In this document: in pieces, positions 48,640-59,899 of the stretch | How the letters are laid out: every line of letters starts with the position of its first letter | Numbering within the stretch: the first letter of the stretch is position 1 | Origin: Rhizomys pruinosus | Lineage: Eukaryota > Chordata > Mammalia > Rodentia > Spalacidae | Assembly (NCBI GenBank): GCA_009823505.1 | Contig: VZQC01008874.1 | Span: 1,207,330 to 1,271,329, forward strand | Direction of reading: 5' to 3' | DNA length: 64,000 nucleotides | Program-made: the position numbers and the translations under genes | Notes under the pieces: generated by a model | What the model saw: only the letters and a program-made list of their open reading frames with translations | What the model was told of the DNA's origin: nothing | Databases searched by the model: none

Positions 48640-48868
48640 TTTTTTTTTTTTGCATGTGTATGAATGTACTGTCTGCATGAGGTTTGTGCACCCGTGTCGT
48701 GCAATGCCGCAGAGGTCAGAAGAGGGTCTCGGATTCCCCTGGAACTGGAGCTCTCCTGGAATTGGTGTTACAGACGGTTTTCAGCCGCCATGTGGGTGCT
48801 GGGGATCGAACCTGGGTCCTCTGCAAGAGCAGTCGGCACTCTTAACCGCTAGGCTATCTCTCCAGCCC
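48640..48868 (-). mobile_element. B2/B3-type SINE, full length
   Basis: Reverse of the 15988-type element: GAATGTACTGTCTGCATGAG, CAATGCCGCAGAGGTCAGAA, GGGGATCGAACCTGGGTCC (B box), GCTAGGCTATCTCTCCAGCC. Confidence 0.95.
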
Positions 48869-48869
48869 T

Positions 48870-49126
48870 TGTATAAGTATGCATGCACATGTGTGCATGT
48901 ATATTCATTGTCAAATAGGTTTTGTTTTATTACAAGCACTGAAAATGTAGTTTTAGTTGAGTTTTTCTCATCAGTCAACCACATTTGTGACTCTAAACAT
49001 CATATTGCTCCTTGCTTTTCTTTGCTTTACAACTAATACATATTATCAGTTCATACAGATATACATAGAATTTTACATACTAGCAGACTGAAAAATCAAG
49101 ACATTATTATTTCTTAAAAACATTCT
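48870..49126. other. Nothing recognised
   Basis: Short spacer with no gene. Confidence 0.4.
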
Positions 49127-50395
49127 AAATGAACCTACCACCTGACCCAGTCATACCACTCCTGGGTATATCCCCACAAGACTCCCCCTATTACAGAGAT
49201 ACATGCACAACCATGTTCATTGCAGCTCCCTTCACAATAGTAAAGAGCTGGAAACAACCTAGTGTCCCTCAGCTGATGAGTGGATAAAGAAAAGTGGTAC
49301 ATCTACAGAATGGGGTTCTATGCAGTGTAGTGGTAAAGAAAGATGTCATCATAAACTTTGCAGGTAAATGGATGATGGAACTAGAAGCCTTTATGCTAAG
49401 TGAAATAACACAGTCCCAGACAGAAAAAAACGATGTATACTCTGTGCATCGGTAAAGAAAGATGATATCATGAACTTTGCAGACAAATGGATGATGGAAC
49501 TCCAAACCGTAATGCTAAGTGAAGTAACACAGTCCCCCCCCAAAACAAACAAGGAATAGTTTCCCTCATTTGTGGATGCTAGTACCAAATCCCCCAATTG
49601 AAAGGCAAGGTGGGGCTGGAGAGATGGCCTAGCGGTTAAGAGCGCCGACCGCTCTTGCAGAGGACCAGGGTTCGATCCCCAGCACCCACATGGCGGCTGA
49701 GAACCGTCTGTAACTCCAATTCCAGGAGAACTCCAGTTCCAGCGGAATCGAGACCCTCTTCTGACCTCCGCGGCATTGCACGACACGAGTGCACAGACCT
49801 GCATGCAGACAATACATTCATACACATACAGAAATAAATAAAAATAAAAATAATTTAAAAAAAGAAAGGCAAGGTGAACAATGTTATTGTTATATTTCTT
49901 TCTATCTGAAAGCAACTGTGATGTTACAATGTGAATCTCTTAATGAGCCTTAGAATTAACTTACCACTAACTTTCAGACATGATAAATAATGTATATGGG
50001 CAGAAGGTATATATTAATATTTTACAGTAATATAAAATTAAAGGGAAAATGTGAACTCATAAACATATATCAGAGTTACCATACAGTTTATTCCTGGAAG
50101 ACATAATTCTGGTACATATATGATGTTTATACAGGCATACTTTGGAGCAATACAATTGGGGGGGAACCACAACAACATAAAGCCTGGGTCAAAGAATGGA
50201 CTGACATAGTTAAATTCTGCCCCAAACAATAAACCTTTGCAGAGAAAAACTTTAAAAAGACTGAGAGAAAGATACAGGACATGTATGGCAAAATGCATGA
50301 ACTGGTGTGGGGTGGAAGGAAGGGAAAGGGGAATATGTCTAAATTGAACTGAAAAATTATACCTGAAATACACAAAACATCAATAAAAGTAGTGT
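49127..50395 (+). mobile_element. 5'-truncated L1 3' end with internal tandem duplication
   Basis: CTACCACCTGACCCAGTCAT, CACTCCTGGGTATATCCCC, GTGGTACATCTACAGAATGG mark the end of ORF2 and start of the 3' UTR. A segment of about 120 bp is present twice: GTAAAGAAAGATGTCATC (49331) and GTAAAGAAAGATGATATC (49451), each running through CTTTGCAG, AAATGGATGATGGAACT and ATGCTAAGTGAA. A B2/B3 SINE is nested at 49613-49863. The tail ends AAACATCAATAAAAG at about 50390. Confidence 0.88.
49613..49863 (+). mobile_element. B2/B3-type SINE, full length
   Basis: TSD GAAAGGCAAGGTG at 49600-49612 and 49864-49876. Intact B box GGTTCGATCC, AGAACCGTCTGTAACTCC, TCTTCTGACCTCCGCGGC. Close to the 15988 copy; probably young. 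Confidence 0.97.
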
Positions 50396-50945
50396 ATTAG
50401 AAAACGATTTATAGTGTCCCTCATTTGTGGATCCAAGAACAAAATCATTGTTTGTAAGGCAAACTGAGTAATTTTCTTTTTTAGTAAATATAATGCCTGA
50501 TGTTACTACAAAATAGAGTGCGTTAAAACATTCGTCAACTTGCTATGTAATTTAGGAGTGTAAAGTAATATTTCTCTTTACTTGCATGCAACTCTACTGT
50601 TAAAAAAGTGAATCCTTAAACATGTTTTGTATTATTTTAACCTATAGTTTATTTTTAGACGTCACAATTTGGGTATATGCGTGGAGTGCATACATGCATA
50701 CTTTGGAGCAATATAAAATTAAAGGGAACAACAACAACAAAAAAGACTTTTTCAAAGAACTGACTGAAAAAGTAAACCTCTGCCTTAAACAGTAAAGTTC
50801 TGCATTGGAAAATTTAAAAAGGACTGAGAGAAAGATGCAAGACATGTTTGGCAGAATGCAGGAGGTCTGTAGAGATGGGGAAATGGCTCTAAATTTTATT
50901 AAGATATGCTGTATGAAATGTGCAAATTTCAATAAAATGAAGAAA
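50396..50945 (+). mobile_element. L1 3' UTR fragment
   Basis: A second L1 3' end directly after the first: GTGTCCCTCATTTGTGGATC, GTTTGTAAGGCAAACTGAG, GAGAGAAAGATGCAAGACAT, GCTGTATGAAATGTGCAAA and TTTCAATAAAATG. Confidence 0.78.
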
Positions 50946-52032
50946 AATTAAAAAGTTATTCAACTAATTCTAACTTAAAAACATACAAAATAAGGTTTTG
51001 GCTGACAAGTGAAGAAAAATATATGGAGGAATTTCAAATATGCAGAATACTGTCTTCTTATTTGCCTTTACAAACTCATGCTATCACATGCAGGCCTGTT
51101 TCTGTAGGAATTTTACTATAATTCTCTTGATAGACTGCTCATTGATTTATTTCTCCTCCTTACTCACTTCTCATGTTATATCAAGGGATATCTTTTCTTG
51201 AACTTTAGCCCTAAAATCTGAACGCAAATGTTTTATACCTGGAAATGAGGGTAAATTTTTTTATAAACTCAAAGGACAATATTCCCCAACAATTAAAGTG
51301 TTCCCAGATGTCTTTAGGTCCACCAAGTGCTTCACTGTTTATCTAGAATAGATGCATGGCAGAGAACAAAATAATCTTTAACAATGAAAAGCGAAAAAGC
51401 ATAAGATTATATTACAATGTCCTTTAACTGTGACAGCTTCAAAGAATACTAGAGGCTGTCATTGAACCACAATGAAACTGCCTTGTTTCTTTCACCTTGG
51501 GATGTCATGCAATGTCATGTCCATTTATGCTCAGTGTTCATAAAGTGCAAAACATGTAGTATCCAAATGCTTAGTATAAAACCTAGTATTCTGACAAAAC
51601 AAATAACGAATACAGACTGATAAAAATTATGGCCTTATTTATATAAATTTTAAATTGAAATTATACAAGTGCATTGCATGCAGAGTGAAAATTATTCCAA
51701 GTACAACTTAAGTGTGCAATATGGATATGTAGATTTTTGTTAAAAAATCATGATACTTCCATTCTGACATTGAGATAAAATTTCATGGGGTGCAACCATG
51801 TGTAGGAAGCTGTAACTGTCCGATAGCATCTTCTCAGTATGCGAGCATACTGAACAACAACAACAACAAAGTTCTTGTGGCTCTATGTATCAGTGGGTTT
51901 ATGTCATGCAAAAAAAAATGTTTAAAAATCTCCAAATCAACATTTTCCATTTTAAAATAATATCTTACTGATTATAATAGCTAGAAATCTCATCTTGTAG
52001 AAGAGAGGAATACTAGAAAAATTCAGAATATT
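50946..52032. other. AT-rich intergenic sequence
   Basis: About 1.1 kb of non-repeat-looking sequence without a convincing frame. Confidence 0.45.
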
Positions 52033-52292
52033 CTATTCCTTTAAATGCCTTACAGAGACAGTTTTTAAAATCTCTTGTAATTCAGTGGAATTCATAGTAA
52101 AGAACATCTTATAAATGAGATCGAATGGTAAGAAAATGGATGGTGATGAAGAGATATCACAAAGCGTGGGAAGCTTGTGACACCCAAAGTGGCAGCTGGC
52201 ACCTCTAGAACATTGCTGTAAAGTCTCATTACCGCAGCTTGATGACAATTGTTCATGCTTTTCACAGCTGTCTGGATTGCTGGAGCAGCTGT
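52033..52292 (-). other. Cysteine-rich open frame, possible exon or relic
   Basis: On the minus strand the frame is open for about 86 codons from 52292 to a stop at 52033. It begins right after an AG (TGATATTTTTCAG) and its first half holds eight or nine cysteines, as in SSSCGNETLQQCSRGASCHF and CHKLPTLCD. The second half is hydrophobic and looks like untranslated sequence. The flanks are not a repeat I recognise. The same AG is followed by GTAACA, which also resembles a donor, so exon polarity is ambiguous. I do not recognise a family. Confidence 0.15.
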
Positions 52293-52871
52293 TACCTGAA
52301 AAATATCATTTGAAGAGATTAGTCTCCTGTAGACTATCCAATAACCTCCCTAAAGAGGGTCATGCATAGGACAACAAAATGCAGCCACTGAAATAAAGCT
52401 GACTTTGTTAGTTCTGAGGCGGTAATTAAAAAGAGGATGTTAATTCATAAGAGTACGTGCTTTGATCTCCAGACTTGTCACTTTCTAGCTAAGAAAGTAC
52501 TTTCCGTTATCCATTCCTTGGATCACATAAATGAAAATCCGTTTGCCAAATGTAAAACTTCATTGTGATTTTTCAGTTTTATGGTAATAGACTTAATTAT
52601 TAACAATTTTTCTTCATAGAATTAAAAAATATATGGATTATTTTAAGGTTCTGTGAAAGACAAAATTTAGGAAAATTATTTTTAGCTTAGATTATAAGAA
52701 GTGGTTTTCATTTGTTTATTTGTTTTAGATGATAAATATATAAGATAGATGTTAACATATAGATGTTAACAATCTTTCATTTTTGGGGGGGATTTCATAC
52801 CTGTCATGAGCTCCATTGTGGAGGGACTGTTAAAAGGCTAATTATAACTAATTAAGACTTCTTTTTCTTAT
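52293..52871. other. Nothing recognised
   Basis: AT-rich with a short G-run at 52784-52791; no gene or repeat seen. Confidence 0.4.
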
Positions 52872-52911
52872 TCAGATTTTCTTTTTTTAAATTATTTTAA
52901 CTTTTTAAAAT

Positions 52912-53143
52912 TTTTATTTATTTTTGTATGTGTATGAATTTACTGTCTGCAAGTAGGTTTGTGCACCCGTGTTGTGCAATGCCACGGAGGTCAGAAGAGG
53001 GTCTCAGATTCCCCTGGAACTGGAGTTATCCTGGAACTGGAGTTACAGACGGTTCTTAGCCTCCATGTGGGTGTTGGGGATCGAACCCGGGTCCTCTGCA
53101 AGAGCAGTCGGTGCTCTTAACCGCTAGGTTATCTCTCCAGCCC
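52912..53143 (-). mobile_element. B2/B3-type SINE, full length
   Basis: Reverse: GAATTTACTGTCTGCAAGTA, GGTCAGAAGAGGGTCTCAGA, GGGGATCGAACCCGGGTCC (intact B box), CTAGGTTATCTCTCCAGCC. Probable TSD: TCAGATTTTCTT (52872-52883) and TCAAATTTTCTT (53144-53155), one mismatch, with a T-rich tail between the left repeat and the body. Confidence 0.94.
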
Positions 53144-53159
53144 TCAAATTTTCTTAATT

Positions 53160-54230
53160 CACTTTATTTCAATGGTACTAATGATGTTGAAGCCAATTTG
53201 TCAAATGAAAGATTTTTATATTTTCTGTGTGCTTTGTAAGTTTATATGAATCTGATCTCTTCACCTTTTCTCCCATTTCATTATTTTTACTAGAGATAAT
53301 AATAAAGTATATTGCTTCATACAAGAAGAACACTACTAATCTATCTAATAATATGGCCAAAGATGTATTATCAGGACATTTTGATGTCACATTCTGTGAT
53401 GGTACATTCTTTAGCTGCTATGTATGGTGTGACCTGACAAAATACTGAAAAATTTTATTTTCTTATATTATGAAATAATATAAGGCCAATATTGGTATCA
53501 GTCTGTATTCATTTGTTGTTTTGTCAGAATACTAGATTTTATATTAGTCATTTGGATTCTGCATGTTTTGTACTTCATGAGCAGTGGACATAAATGGTTA
53601 TCACATTGCTTAACAGCTGAATGTGGAAGAAACAAGACAGTTAAAGGTGCACACTCGTGTTAAAACATAGTTGAACATATTTACTGTGATCATTGCTTTT
53701 CCTGAAATGTCTAATATATGTTATGCCTTCATAGTTTGTAAGCAGTTTTTTATTCTTTTAAGATTACTTGATTAATATGTTTATGAGAGCACATGTACAT
53801 GTGCCAAGTTATGTATGTGGAAGTACAATCATGACTCATGGGAAAGATGACACTTGGCAGTTGATCCTGCTGCCTCGTGGAATCCAGAGATATAGTTCAG
53901 GGTGTCAACACTACCTGTAAGTACATCTGCTTGCTCTACCGTGTCACCAGCCTACTACTGTGTTTGTTTATATTGCACTGTCTGTAAATTTGAAAAAAGA
54001 AAAAAACTTCCTAAGAACAAGAACAGTGATATAATGTGTTATTTAAAGCACATCATTCTACTATGTAAGTATATTATATATATATATATATATATTATAT
54101 TATATATATAATATTATTATAATATTTTAGATTAATCTCTGCATAGTATTGAAAGTAGAATATGGAATTTTTTAATAAATAAAACATATTTTCATTTAGT
54201 CATAGTCAATGTTGGTAGCAGGGCTTACAT
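53160..54230. other. AT-rich; possible old SINE and an AT tract
   Basis: 53775-53960 weakly resembles an antisense tRNA-derived SINE (ending ACCGTGTCACCAGCC). 54068-54122 is an (AT)n tract. A 73-codon open frame at 53227-53448 shows no features I recognise. Confidence 0.4.
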
Positions 54231-54234
54231 TTCT

Positions 54235-54475
54235 TTTTTTAAATTTTACTTATACTTTTTATGTGTTCATCATGTACTGTCTGCATGCAGAGTCTGTGCA
54301 CCCGTGTCGTGCAATGCCGGGAGGTCAGAAGAGGGTGTCGGATATCCCTTGGAACTGGGAGTTCTCCTGGAATTGGAGTTCAGACGGTTCTTGGCCGCCA
54401 TGTAGGGCTGGGGAATCGAACCCGGTCCTCTGTAAGAGCGTTCCTCTTACAGGCAAGGTCATCACTCAGGCCCCC
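54235..54475 (-). mobile_element. B2/B3-type SINE with indels
   Basis: Reverse: CATGTACTGTCTGCATGCAG, GAGGTCAGAAGAGGGTGTCG, GGGGAATCGAACCCGGTCC, CATCACTCAGGCC. It has several one-base gaps against the copies at 48640 and 52912. Confidence 0.92.
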
Positions 54476-54904
54476 CGTTTTAAGAATGTACTTTGGGTTC
54501 ATATGATTTCCTTATTGTAAAGCAAATGAGCTCATTATCTTGAAAATTCAATCATTAATTATTTGGATATTTCTATCACCACTTGTCTTGAATAAGGAAT
54601 GGACCCTAGAGAAGACAAAAGCCCAGCCTGAGACTCCCTGATCTATACACTTGAACTTGAATTTAGAAGTTTTCTTTCTTATTGTTTCTTTTCAGATTTG
54701 TAAGTCAGTACATATTTCAGTGATTTTATTTTGTTTTGTTTGTTTTGTTTTATATATATTATATTTATATATTATATAATATTAATATTATATAAAGGAA
54801 AGGGAAAATATGCCTGATCTGAATTGGAAAATTATGTACGAAATGCACAAAGCATCAAAAATTAAATAAAAAAAAAGAGAATATTAAATGCAGAATTCCA
54901 GAAA

Positions 54905-55253
54905 TTGAAAAAAAAAAAAAACAAAAACCCAGAAAACATTGAAGGACAGAGCATCAACAAGCTGAGATCATTCCGACATCGTGCATCTGCCAAAAACCAC
55001 ATACCCTCTGTGGACATGAATATGAATTCCAGATTTATATACTCTTGATAAAAAGGTTTTTTTTATTTATAAGTGGGCTATAAATAGAAATGTCCATGCA
55101 GGCCATTTTTCCACAGATGGTACACCATTCTTTTATATAGAATACGGAGATTCAAATACAGTGCATTTTCTATGGGTATTTGTTCTGTGCATTTTTAGCA
55201 ACTTCTACCAGCAAATAAAGTTATTCCAGTATAAAAAAAAAAAAAAAACAAAA
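54905..55253 (+). pseudogene. Probable 5'-truncated processed retrocopy (parent unknown)
   Basis: Ends with AATAAA (55214-55219) followed 12 bases later by an A-run from 55232, the arrangement of a retrotranscribed mRNA. The preceding ~300 bases match none of the repeats here. A plausible C-terminal frame runs to TGA at 55046-55048 and contains NKLRSFRHRASAKNHIPSVD. About 170 bp of AT-rich 3' UTR-like sequence follows. The short frame (about 40 codons) has no internal stop. I cannot name the parent gene. An A-run at about 54910-54924 marks the left side, so the boundary is uncertain. Confidence 0.5.
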
Positions 55254-55254
55254 A

Positions 55255-56806
55255 AAATAAGAAATACTTACAACTAGGCAATTGGCACTAGCATCCAAAG
55301 ATGAGGGATACCATTCCTCGTTTGTTTTTCTGGGACTGTGTTACTTCACTCAGCATGATGTCTTCTAGCTCCAGCCATTTTCCTGCAAAGCTCATGATGA
55401 CATCTTTCGTTACTATTGCATAGAACTCCATCGTGTAGATATACTACATTTTCTCTATCCACTCGTCAGTTGAGGGGCATTTGGGTTGGTTCCAGCTCCT
55501 TGCTATTGTGAAGAGAGCTGAAATAAGCATGGCTGTGCATGTATCTCTGCAGTGGGGTGAGTCTTGGGGATACATGCCTAGGAGTGGTATGGCTGGGTCG
55601 GGTGGCAAGTTCATTCCAAGTCTTCCAAGGGTTCTCCACACTGCTTTCCATACTGGCTGTATGAGTTTACATTACCACCAGCAGTGGATGAGTGTTCCCC
55701 TTTCCCCACAGCCTTTCCAGCACTTGGTGTCATTTTTTTTTCTTGATTCTAACTAGTCTTATTAGAGTAAGATGATATCTTAGAGTGGTTTTGATTTGCA
55801 TTTCCTTAATGATTAATGATATTGAACACTTCTTAAGATGTTTCTCAGCCATCTCTAATTCCTCACTTGTGAAGTCTCTGTTCAGCTCTTTGCTTCATCT
55901 ATTGAGTGGGTCATTTGTTTTCTTTCTTCTTTGTTTTTAGAGTAGTTTTTATATTCTGGAAACCAATGCTTTGTCAGATGTTTCTGCTGTGAAGGTTTCC
56001 TCCCACTCTGTGGGATTTCTCTTCACTTCCTTGATTGTTTCTGTTGATGTACAGAAGCTTTTGAGTTTAATAAGGTCCCATTTGTCAGTTGTCAACCTTA
56101 ATTCTTGTGCAGCTGCTGTCTGACTTAGGAAGTCTTTTCCTACGCCTATGTCTTGTAGTCTGCTGCAAACTTTTAATTCTATTGCCTTCAGAGTTTGGGG
56201 TTTCACGTTGAGGTCTAGTACCAGGCTGTTTTTATGACTATAGCCCTGTACTATAGTTTGAAGTTTGGTATAGAGTTCCCCCCTGTGTTGTTCTTTTCAC
56301 TCAGGATTGTTTTGGCTATTCAGGGTCTTTTGTTTTTCCAAATGAATTTAAGGACTTTTTTTTTCCAAGCCTGTGAAGAAACTCTTGGGGATTTTAATTG
56401 GGATTGCATTAAATCTGTACAAGAGTTTGGGCAGAATGGACATTTTTACAATTTTAATTTTCCCAATCCATGAGCATGGGAGGTTTTTCCATCTTCTGAT
56501 GTCTTCTTCAATTTCTTTCTTTAAGGGTTTAAAATTTTTGTTGTAGAGGTCTTTGGTGTCTTTGGTTAAGTTTATTCCTAGGTATTTTATTATTTTTGAG
56601 GCTATTGTGAGTGGGAAGGTCTCCTTGAATTCCTTCTCCATTCCTTCTGTTGTTGGTGTAAAGAAAGGCCATTGATTTTTTTAGGTTAATTTTGTATCCT
56701 GCCACTTTGCTGAAGTTGTTAATCATTTGTAGGAGTTTTCTGGTGGAGGTTTTAGCATCCCTTAAGTAAACAATCATATCATCAGCAAATAGGGATAGCT
56801 TGACTT
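55255..56806 (-). mobile_element. 5'-truncated L1, ORF2 and 3' region, internally deleted
   Basis: On the minus strand it starts in the RT domain ([20 protein letters not shown], then [16 protein letters not shown]), continues in another frame with [20 protein letters not shown] and [16 protein letters not shown], then the 3' region. At 56216/56217 it jumps from GTTGAGGTCT to AGTACCAGGCTG. Compared with the copy at 21006-22460 this drops the equivalent of 21835-22060, about 226 bp. At least one frameshift separates the RT pieces. Confidence 0.93.
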
Positions 56807-56822
56807 AGTGATTTTATTTTGT

Positions 56823-57199
56823 ATGTCAATCACCTGGACCATGACATCATTGCAGTATCCTCACAACACTAAACATGTGCACTTTTACAGAAATATTGTT
56901 TTTTTTTTCTTGAGTGCATTATAATTTCAGACTTTAAAATTATATCCATAATCCATTTGAAACTATTTATGGAAAAAGTAAGGGAACTTTTCTCTCATGA
57001 TGATGTCTACTTTCTGGACCTACTTGAAGAAAAGTCTTCCCTTTATTTACACAAGTGTTTTAACAACTTTTAGGAAAAAAAAAGATATAAATATGACTGT
57101 GGTCAACTTAGCCTGGAGCCAGGTTGCTGTTGGTTATCTTGTTACTGAATCAAACACTAGTCTCATGCCCTAAATAAAATCTAAATTACCTTTGCAGGA
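56823..57199. other. Flank of the ERV; LTR not resolved
   Basis: 56935-57055 has weak antisense L1 resemblance (CATAATCCATTTGAAACT). 57100-57200 contains AATAAA at 57173-57178, which could be an LTR polyadenylation signal before the ERV, but no LTR ends or matching 3' LTR are visible. Confidence 0.35.
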
Positions 57200-57949
57200 G
57201 TCCTCTATTCATTTGCAGTGGGTCTCACGTCAACTCCCAACCTAAGATCTGGTGCTCCAGTGTCCATGGCTCTGGACCGGTTGCTGGAAACCAGCTCTCC
57301 ACTCACCACAGATCTGAATTCATCTAGAGGGACCAGTTTTCCTTTACTGTTCTTCTTTCCTCTTTTCTCTCTCCCCTCCTCACACCCCCTTTCTCTCTCT
57401 CCTCTCTCTCTATCTCTTGAACCAGGCTACACCTGGACTGTCACCCATGCCCTGTTCTTCCTCCACAAGGAACATGCCCACAATGCACACAGTGGGGATG
57501 CTGGAGGATTGTTTGTCCCATATTGCAGGGTCCTTAAAAGCTTCTAATTGCTTCTAAGTCCCACTCACTGACAGATCTTCTTGGTAAGGCAGCTAAAGAC
57601 TGACGGCACCTTGGATACTCGACCATCATTCCTTGACCAACCAGCTCCGTTGAGGAGTCCAGCGTAACTGATTTACTGGACAGAAAGACTGTCTCTTGTC
57701 ATAGGCATGTGGGTGACTTGGTCTGTCCTCCCTTCCTACACAGGTAAGCATCTCCCTTCACAGATCTCTGTTGCGGGTGTTGATGAACACCCTCACAACC
57801 TCAGGTCCACTCCACCTCTTTCTTGCCTCCTGTGGGGAATGACACTCACACATTCCCTCCTAGTAATGCCTTCAACTCTGCCCCACAGCTAGGAAGAGAC
57901 TTAATGCAAACTCTTTCTCCATCACTCTCATCTGTATTTCCCAGAGTCT

Positions 57950-58522
57950 GAGGTCGACCCTGGAGTCTGGAATACTTCTTCCCATCAGGACTCCATCCAC
58001 ATCCCTGCAGGACACCACCAACCTACCCATTCTCCCTGCAGCACTCATATCCTGCCAGTCTTCAGGCCTAATGGCTCTTACTTTCTGGCTCAATACCTCT
58101 GCCTGATTAATTCTGCTGATGTCCCCACCCACCCACTGGTTCCTTATCCCTGAACCCTTCTCTCTTAAATTCCTTCCTTCACCACCCATTTCACGGTCCT
58201 AGATCTCAAGGACACATTTTTCTCCATCCCTTTACCCCCTGATTGATACAATCTGTTCAGTTTTATGTGGAAAGATGGTGACTCTGGTACTGCCTCTGAA
58301 CTCACTTGGACTGTTCTCCCCCAAGGCTTTCACGATAGCTCACATGTGTTTGGTCAGGCCCTGGTTAGGGACCTGCAACCCTTGATCTCTTCCCATCTTC
58401 ACTACTCCAGTATGTTGATTATCTTCTTCTCTGCTTCTTCTCCCTTCAGCTGTCTCAGCTACACACTACCATACCCCTCAATTTCTTGGGTAAAAGAGAT
58501 TCAGTTTCTCTCCAGCTGAATC

Positions 58523-58525
<3 letters not shown>
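57950..58525 (+). pseudogene. pol: ERV pol: reverse transcriptase remnant
   Basis: Around 58195-58240 a frame reads TVLDLKDTFFSIPL, the RT motif containing the first catalytic Asp region. Next comes LTWTVLPQGF with LPQGF at 58316-58330, typical of gammaretroviral RT. The YVDD active site reads Y-V-D-Y (58411-58422), so the second catalytic Asp is lost. The motifs sit in more than one frame with intervening stops. Order and spacing agree with class I ERV pol. Protease upstream is not clear. Confidence 0.88.

Positions 58526-58560
<35 letters not shown>
58526..58560. repeat. (TC)n microsatellite in ERV pol
   Basis: Seventeen or so uninterrupted TC units between the RT active-site region and the connection domain. 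Confidence 0.97.
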
Positions 58561-58564
<4 letters not shown>

Positions 58565-58960
58565 AAATTCTTAGGTTTTCTCCTCACCCTCATCTCTAGC
58601 CACCTAACTATAGATGGAAAACAACATCTCAGATCCCTAAAATCTCAAACCAACAAAGAGGAGATCCTGTCCATTTTGGGAATTGCTCTGTACTTGCACA
58701 CATGAATCCAAAACTTTGTCCTGTTTGCCACGCCCCTTTATGAGGCATCCAACGGTACTCTCTCAGGCCCACAAGAGCCTGTCACCTCGGACTTCCAAAA
58801 GATCCAAAAGGCCATATTTGAGTCCCCCACCCTCACAGCTCCTAATCTTAACCAACCCTTCATCTTATATACCACAGAAAATGACTGCTTGGCCTTAGGG
58901 TCCTAGGGCAGGTAAAGGGCCTTACCTTGGCTTATCTCTCCAAACAAATAGATATAACAG
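58561..58960 (+). pseudogene. pol: ERV pol: connection / RNase H remnant
   Basis: IKFLGFLLTLISSHLTIDGK then a TNKEEILSILGIA-like segment match the RT thumb/connection of class I ERVs. At 58860-58950 the string TENDCLALGVLGQ and LAYLSKQID corresponds to the start of the RNase H-like region (typically ...VAYLSKQLD). Frames shift at least twice. The rest of RNase H seems to be missing, because integrase zinc-binding sequence follows almost immediately. Confidence 0.8.
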
Positions 58961-59870
58961 TCTCCCACACCTGCCCTATATGTGACAAGGTTTCACCTCA
59001 GGGCAGGTACACCCAATACACACTTCCAGCCCTCACCATCACTAGGGATCCCCACCCGGGTTGTACTGGAAAATGGATTTCACCCACATGCCCTCTTGCA
59101 GAATTTCAAGTATTTCCTAGTCATGGTTGACACCTTCTCAGGATGGGTGGAAGTCTTCACCACCACTGGGGAATCAGCAGATATAGTTGTCTCACACCTT
59201 CTTCCTGATATCCTCCCTCATTTTGGCTTTCCACTGACCATCCAGTCAGACAATGGTCAGACATTCATCTCCAGATTTATCCAGTCTGTCTCTCAGTCCC
59301 TGGAAATAACCTAGAAACTTCATATCCCAGTCCTTAAGAAAAGTGGAGTGAGCTAACTCCTCGGTAAAAGATCATCTCACTAAACTTTCCATAGAATTAC
59401 ACTCCTCTTGGGTCTCACTTCTCCCTTAGCTCTAACAAGATCAGAGTCATACCCTGTGTTCCTTCTTCTCCTTTTGAGTTTATGTATGGGTGAACTTTTC
59501 TCTTGGGTAATATTCCTGCCCATTCTGCTACCCTGCTACATGGATACCTTCCTGCCTTTTCCCTAATCAGTGACTTGCTTCAGAAACATGCCGATCAATT
59601 AATTCTTCAATTATCTAACAATCCCATTATTAATATTTTCCAGGTTGGAGATTATGCTTTTCTCCACACCACTCTTCAATAGAGGGCACCCTTGAAGCCC
59701 CATTGGACTAGAGCTCACCTTTTAGTATTATCAACTCCAACTGCAGTGAAACATCTTGGACATCTAGGCTGCTTCCACCTCTCCAGGCTCAGGCTGGCAA
59801 AGTTTCTCAGCGTGTAGACTGCCATAAGAACTGGCCCTCTAATCTTTAAAATCTACAGACGTCAGGTTTT
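58961..59870 (+). pseudogene. pol: ERV pol: integrase remnant
   Basis: HTCPICDKVSPQGRYTQ (58957-59007) keeps the C-x2-C of the zinc-binding domain. In another frame the catalytic core shows YFLVMVDTFSGWVEVFTT and IQSDNGQTF (SDNG at 59246-59257, a catalytic Asp). The usual Trp after the core is a stop at 59312. The earlier catalytic Asp lies in a different frame. Further on, PFELMYGR-like, HADQLILQLSNNP and PTAVKHLGHLG (about 59735-59770) recall the C-terminal GPY/F-type region of class I ERVs. It cannot be translated as one protein. Confidence 0.9.
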
Positions 59871-59899
59871 ATCTCCTATCCCTGAATAATCACTCTATT

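Larger units (their letters stand above)
54719..56822. mobile_element. Mosaic retrotransposon block bounded by one TSD
   Basis: AGTGATTTTATTTTGT occurs at 54719-54734 and at 56807-56822. Between them, left to right: a T-rich stretch and AT repeat, a plus-strand L1-type tail (about 54790-54870: ATGCCTGATCTGAATTGG, TACGAAATGCACAAAGCATC), a plus-strand polyadenylated segment (about 54905-55253), and a minus-strand L1 (55255-56806). The minus L1 and the left T-rich run fit one minus-strand insertion; the two plus-strand pieces must be later insertions or a chimera. Confidence 0.75.

Noticed and set aside
48611..49036. 141-codon open frame on the plus strand
   Set aside because: It is the antisense translation of a B2/B3 SINE plus flanks; similar peptides appear at 15885, 14318 and 49391, all from the same SINE.
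49391..49915. 174-codon open frame on the minus strand
   Set aside because: It runs through a B2/B3 SINE and L1 3' UTR; it is repeat-derived.
57218..57547. 109-codon open frame as an intact gag or host gene
   Set aside because: It contains CT-rich low-complexity sequence and no recognisable gag motif; it lies at the front of a broken ERV.
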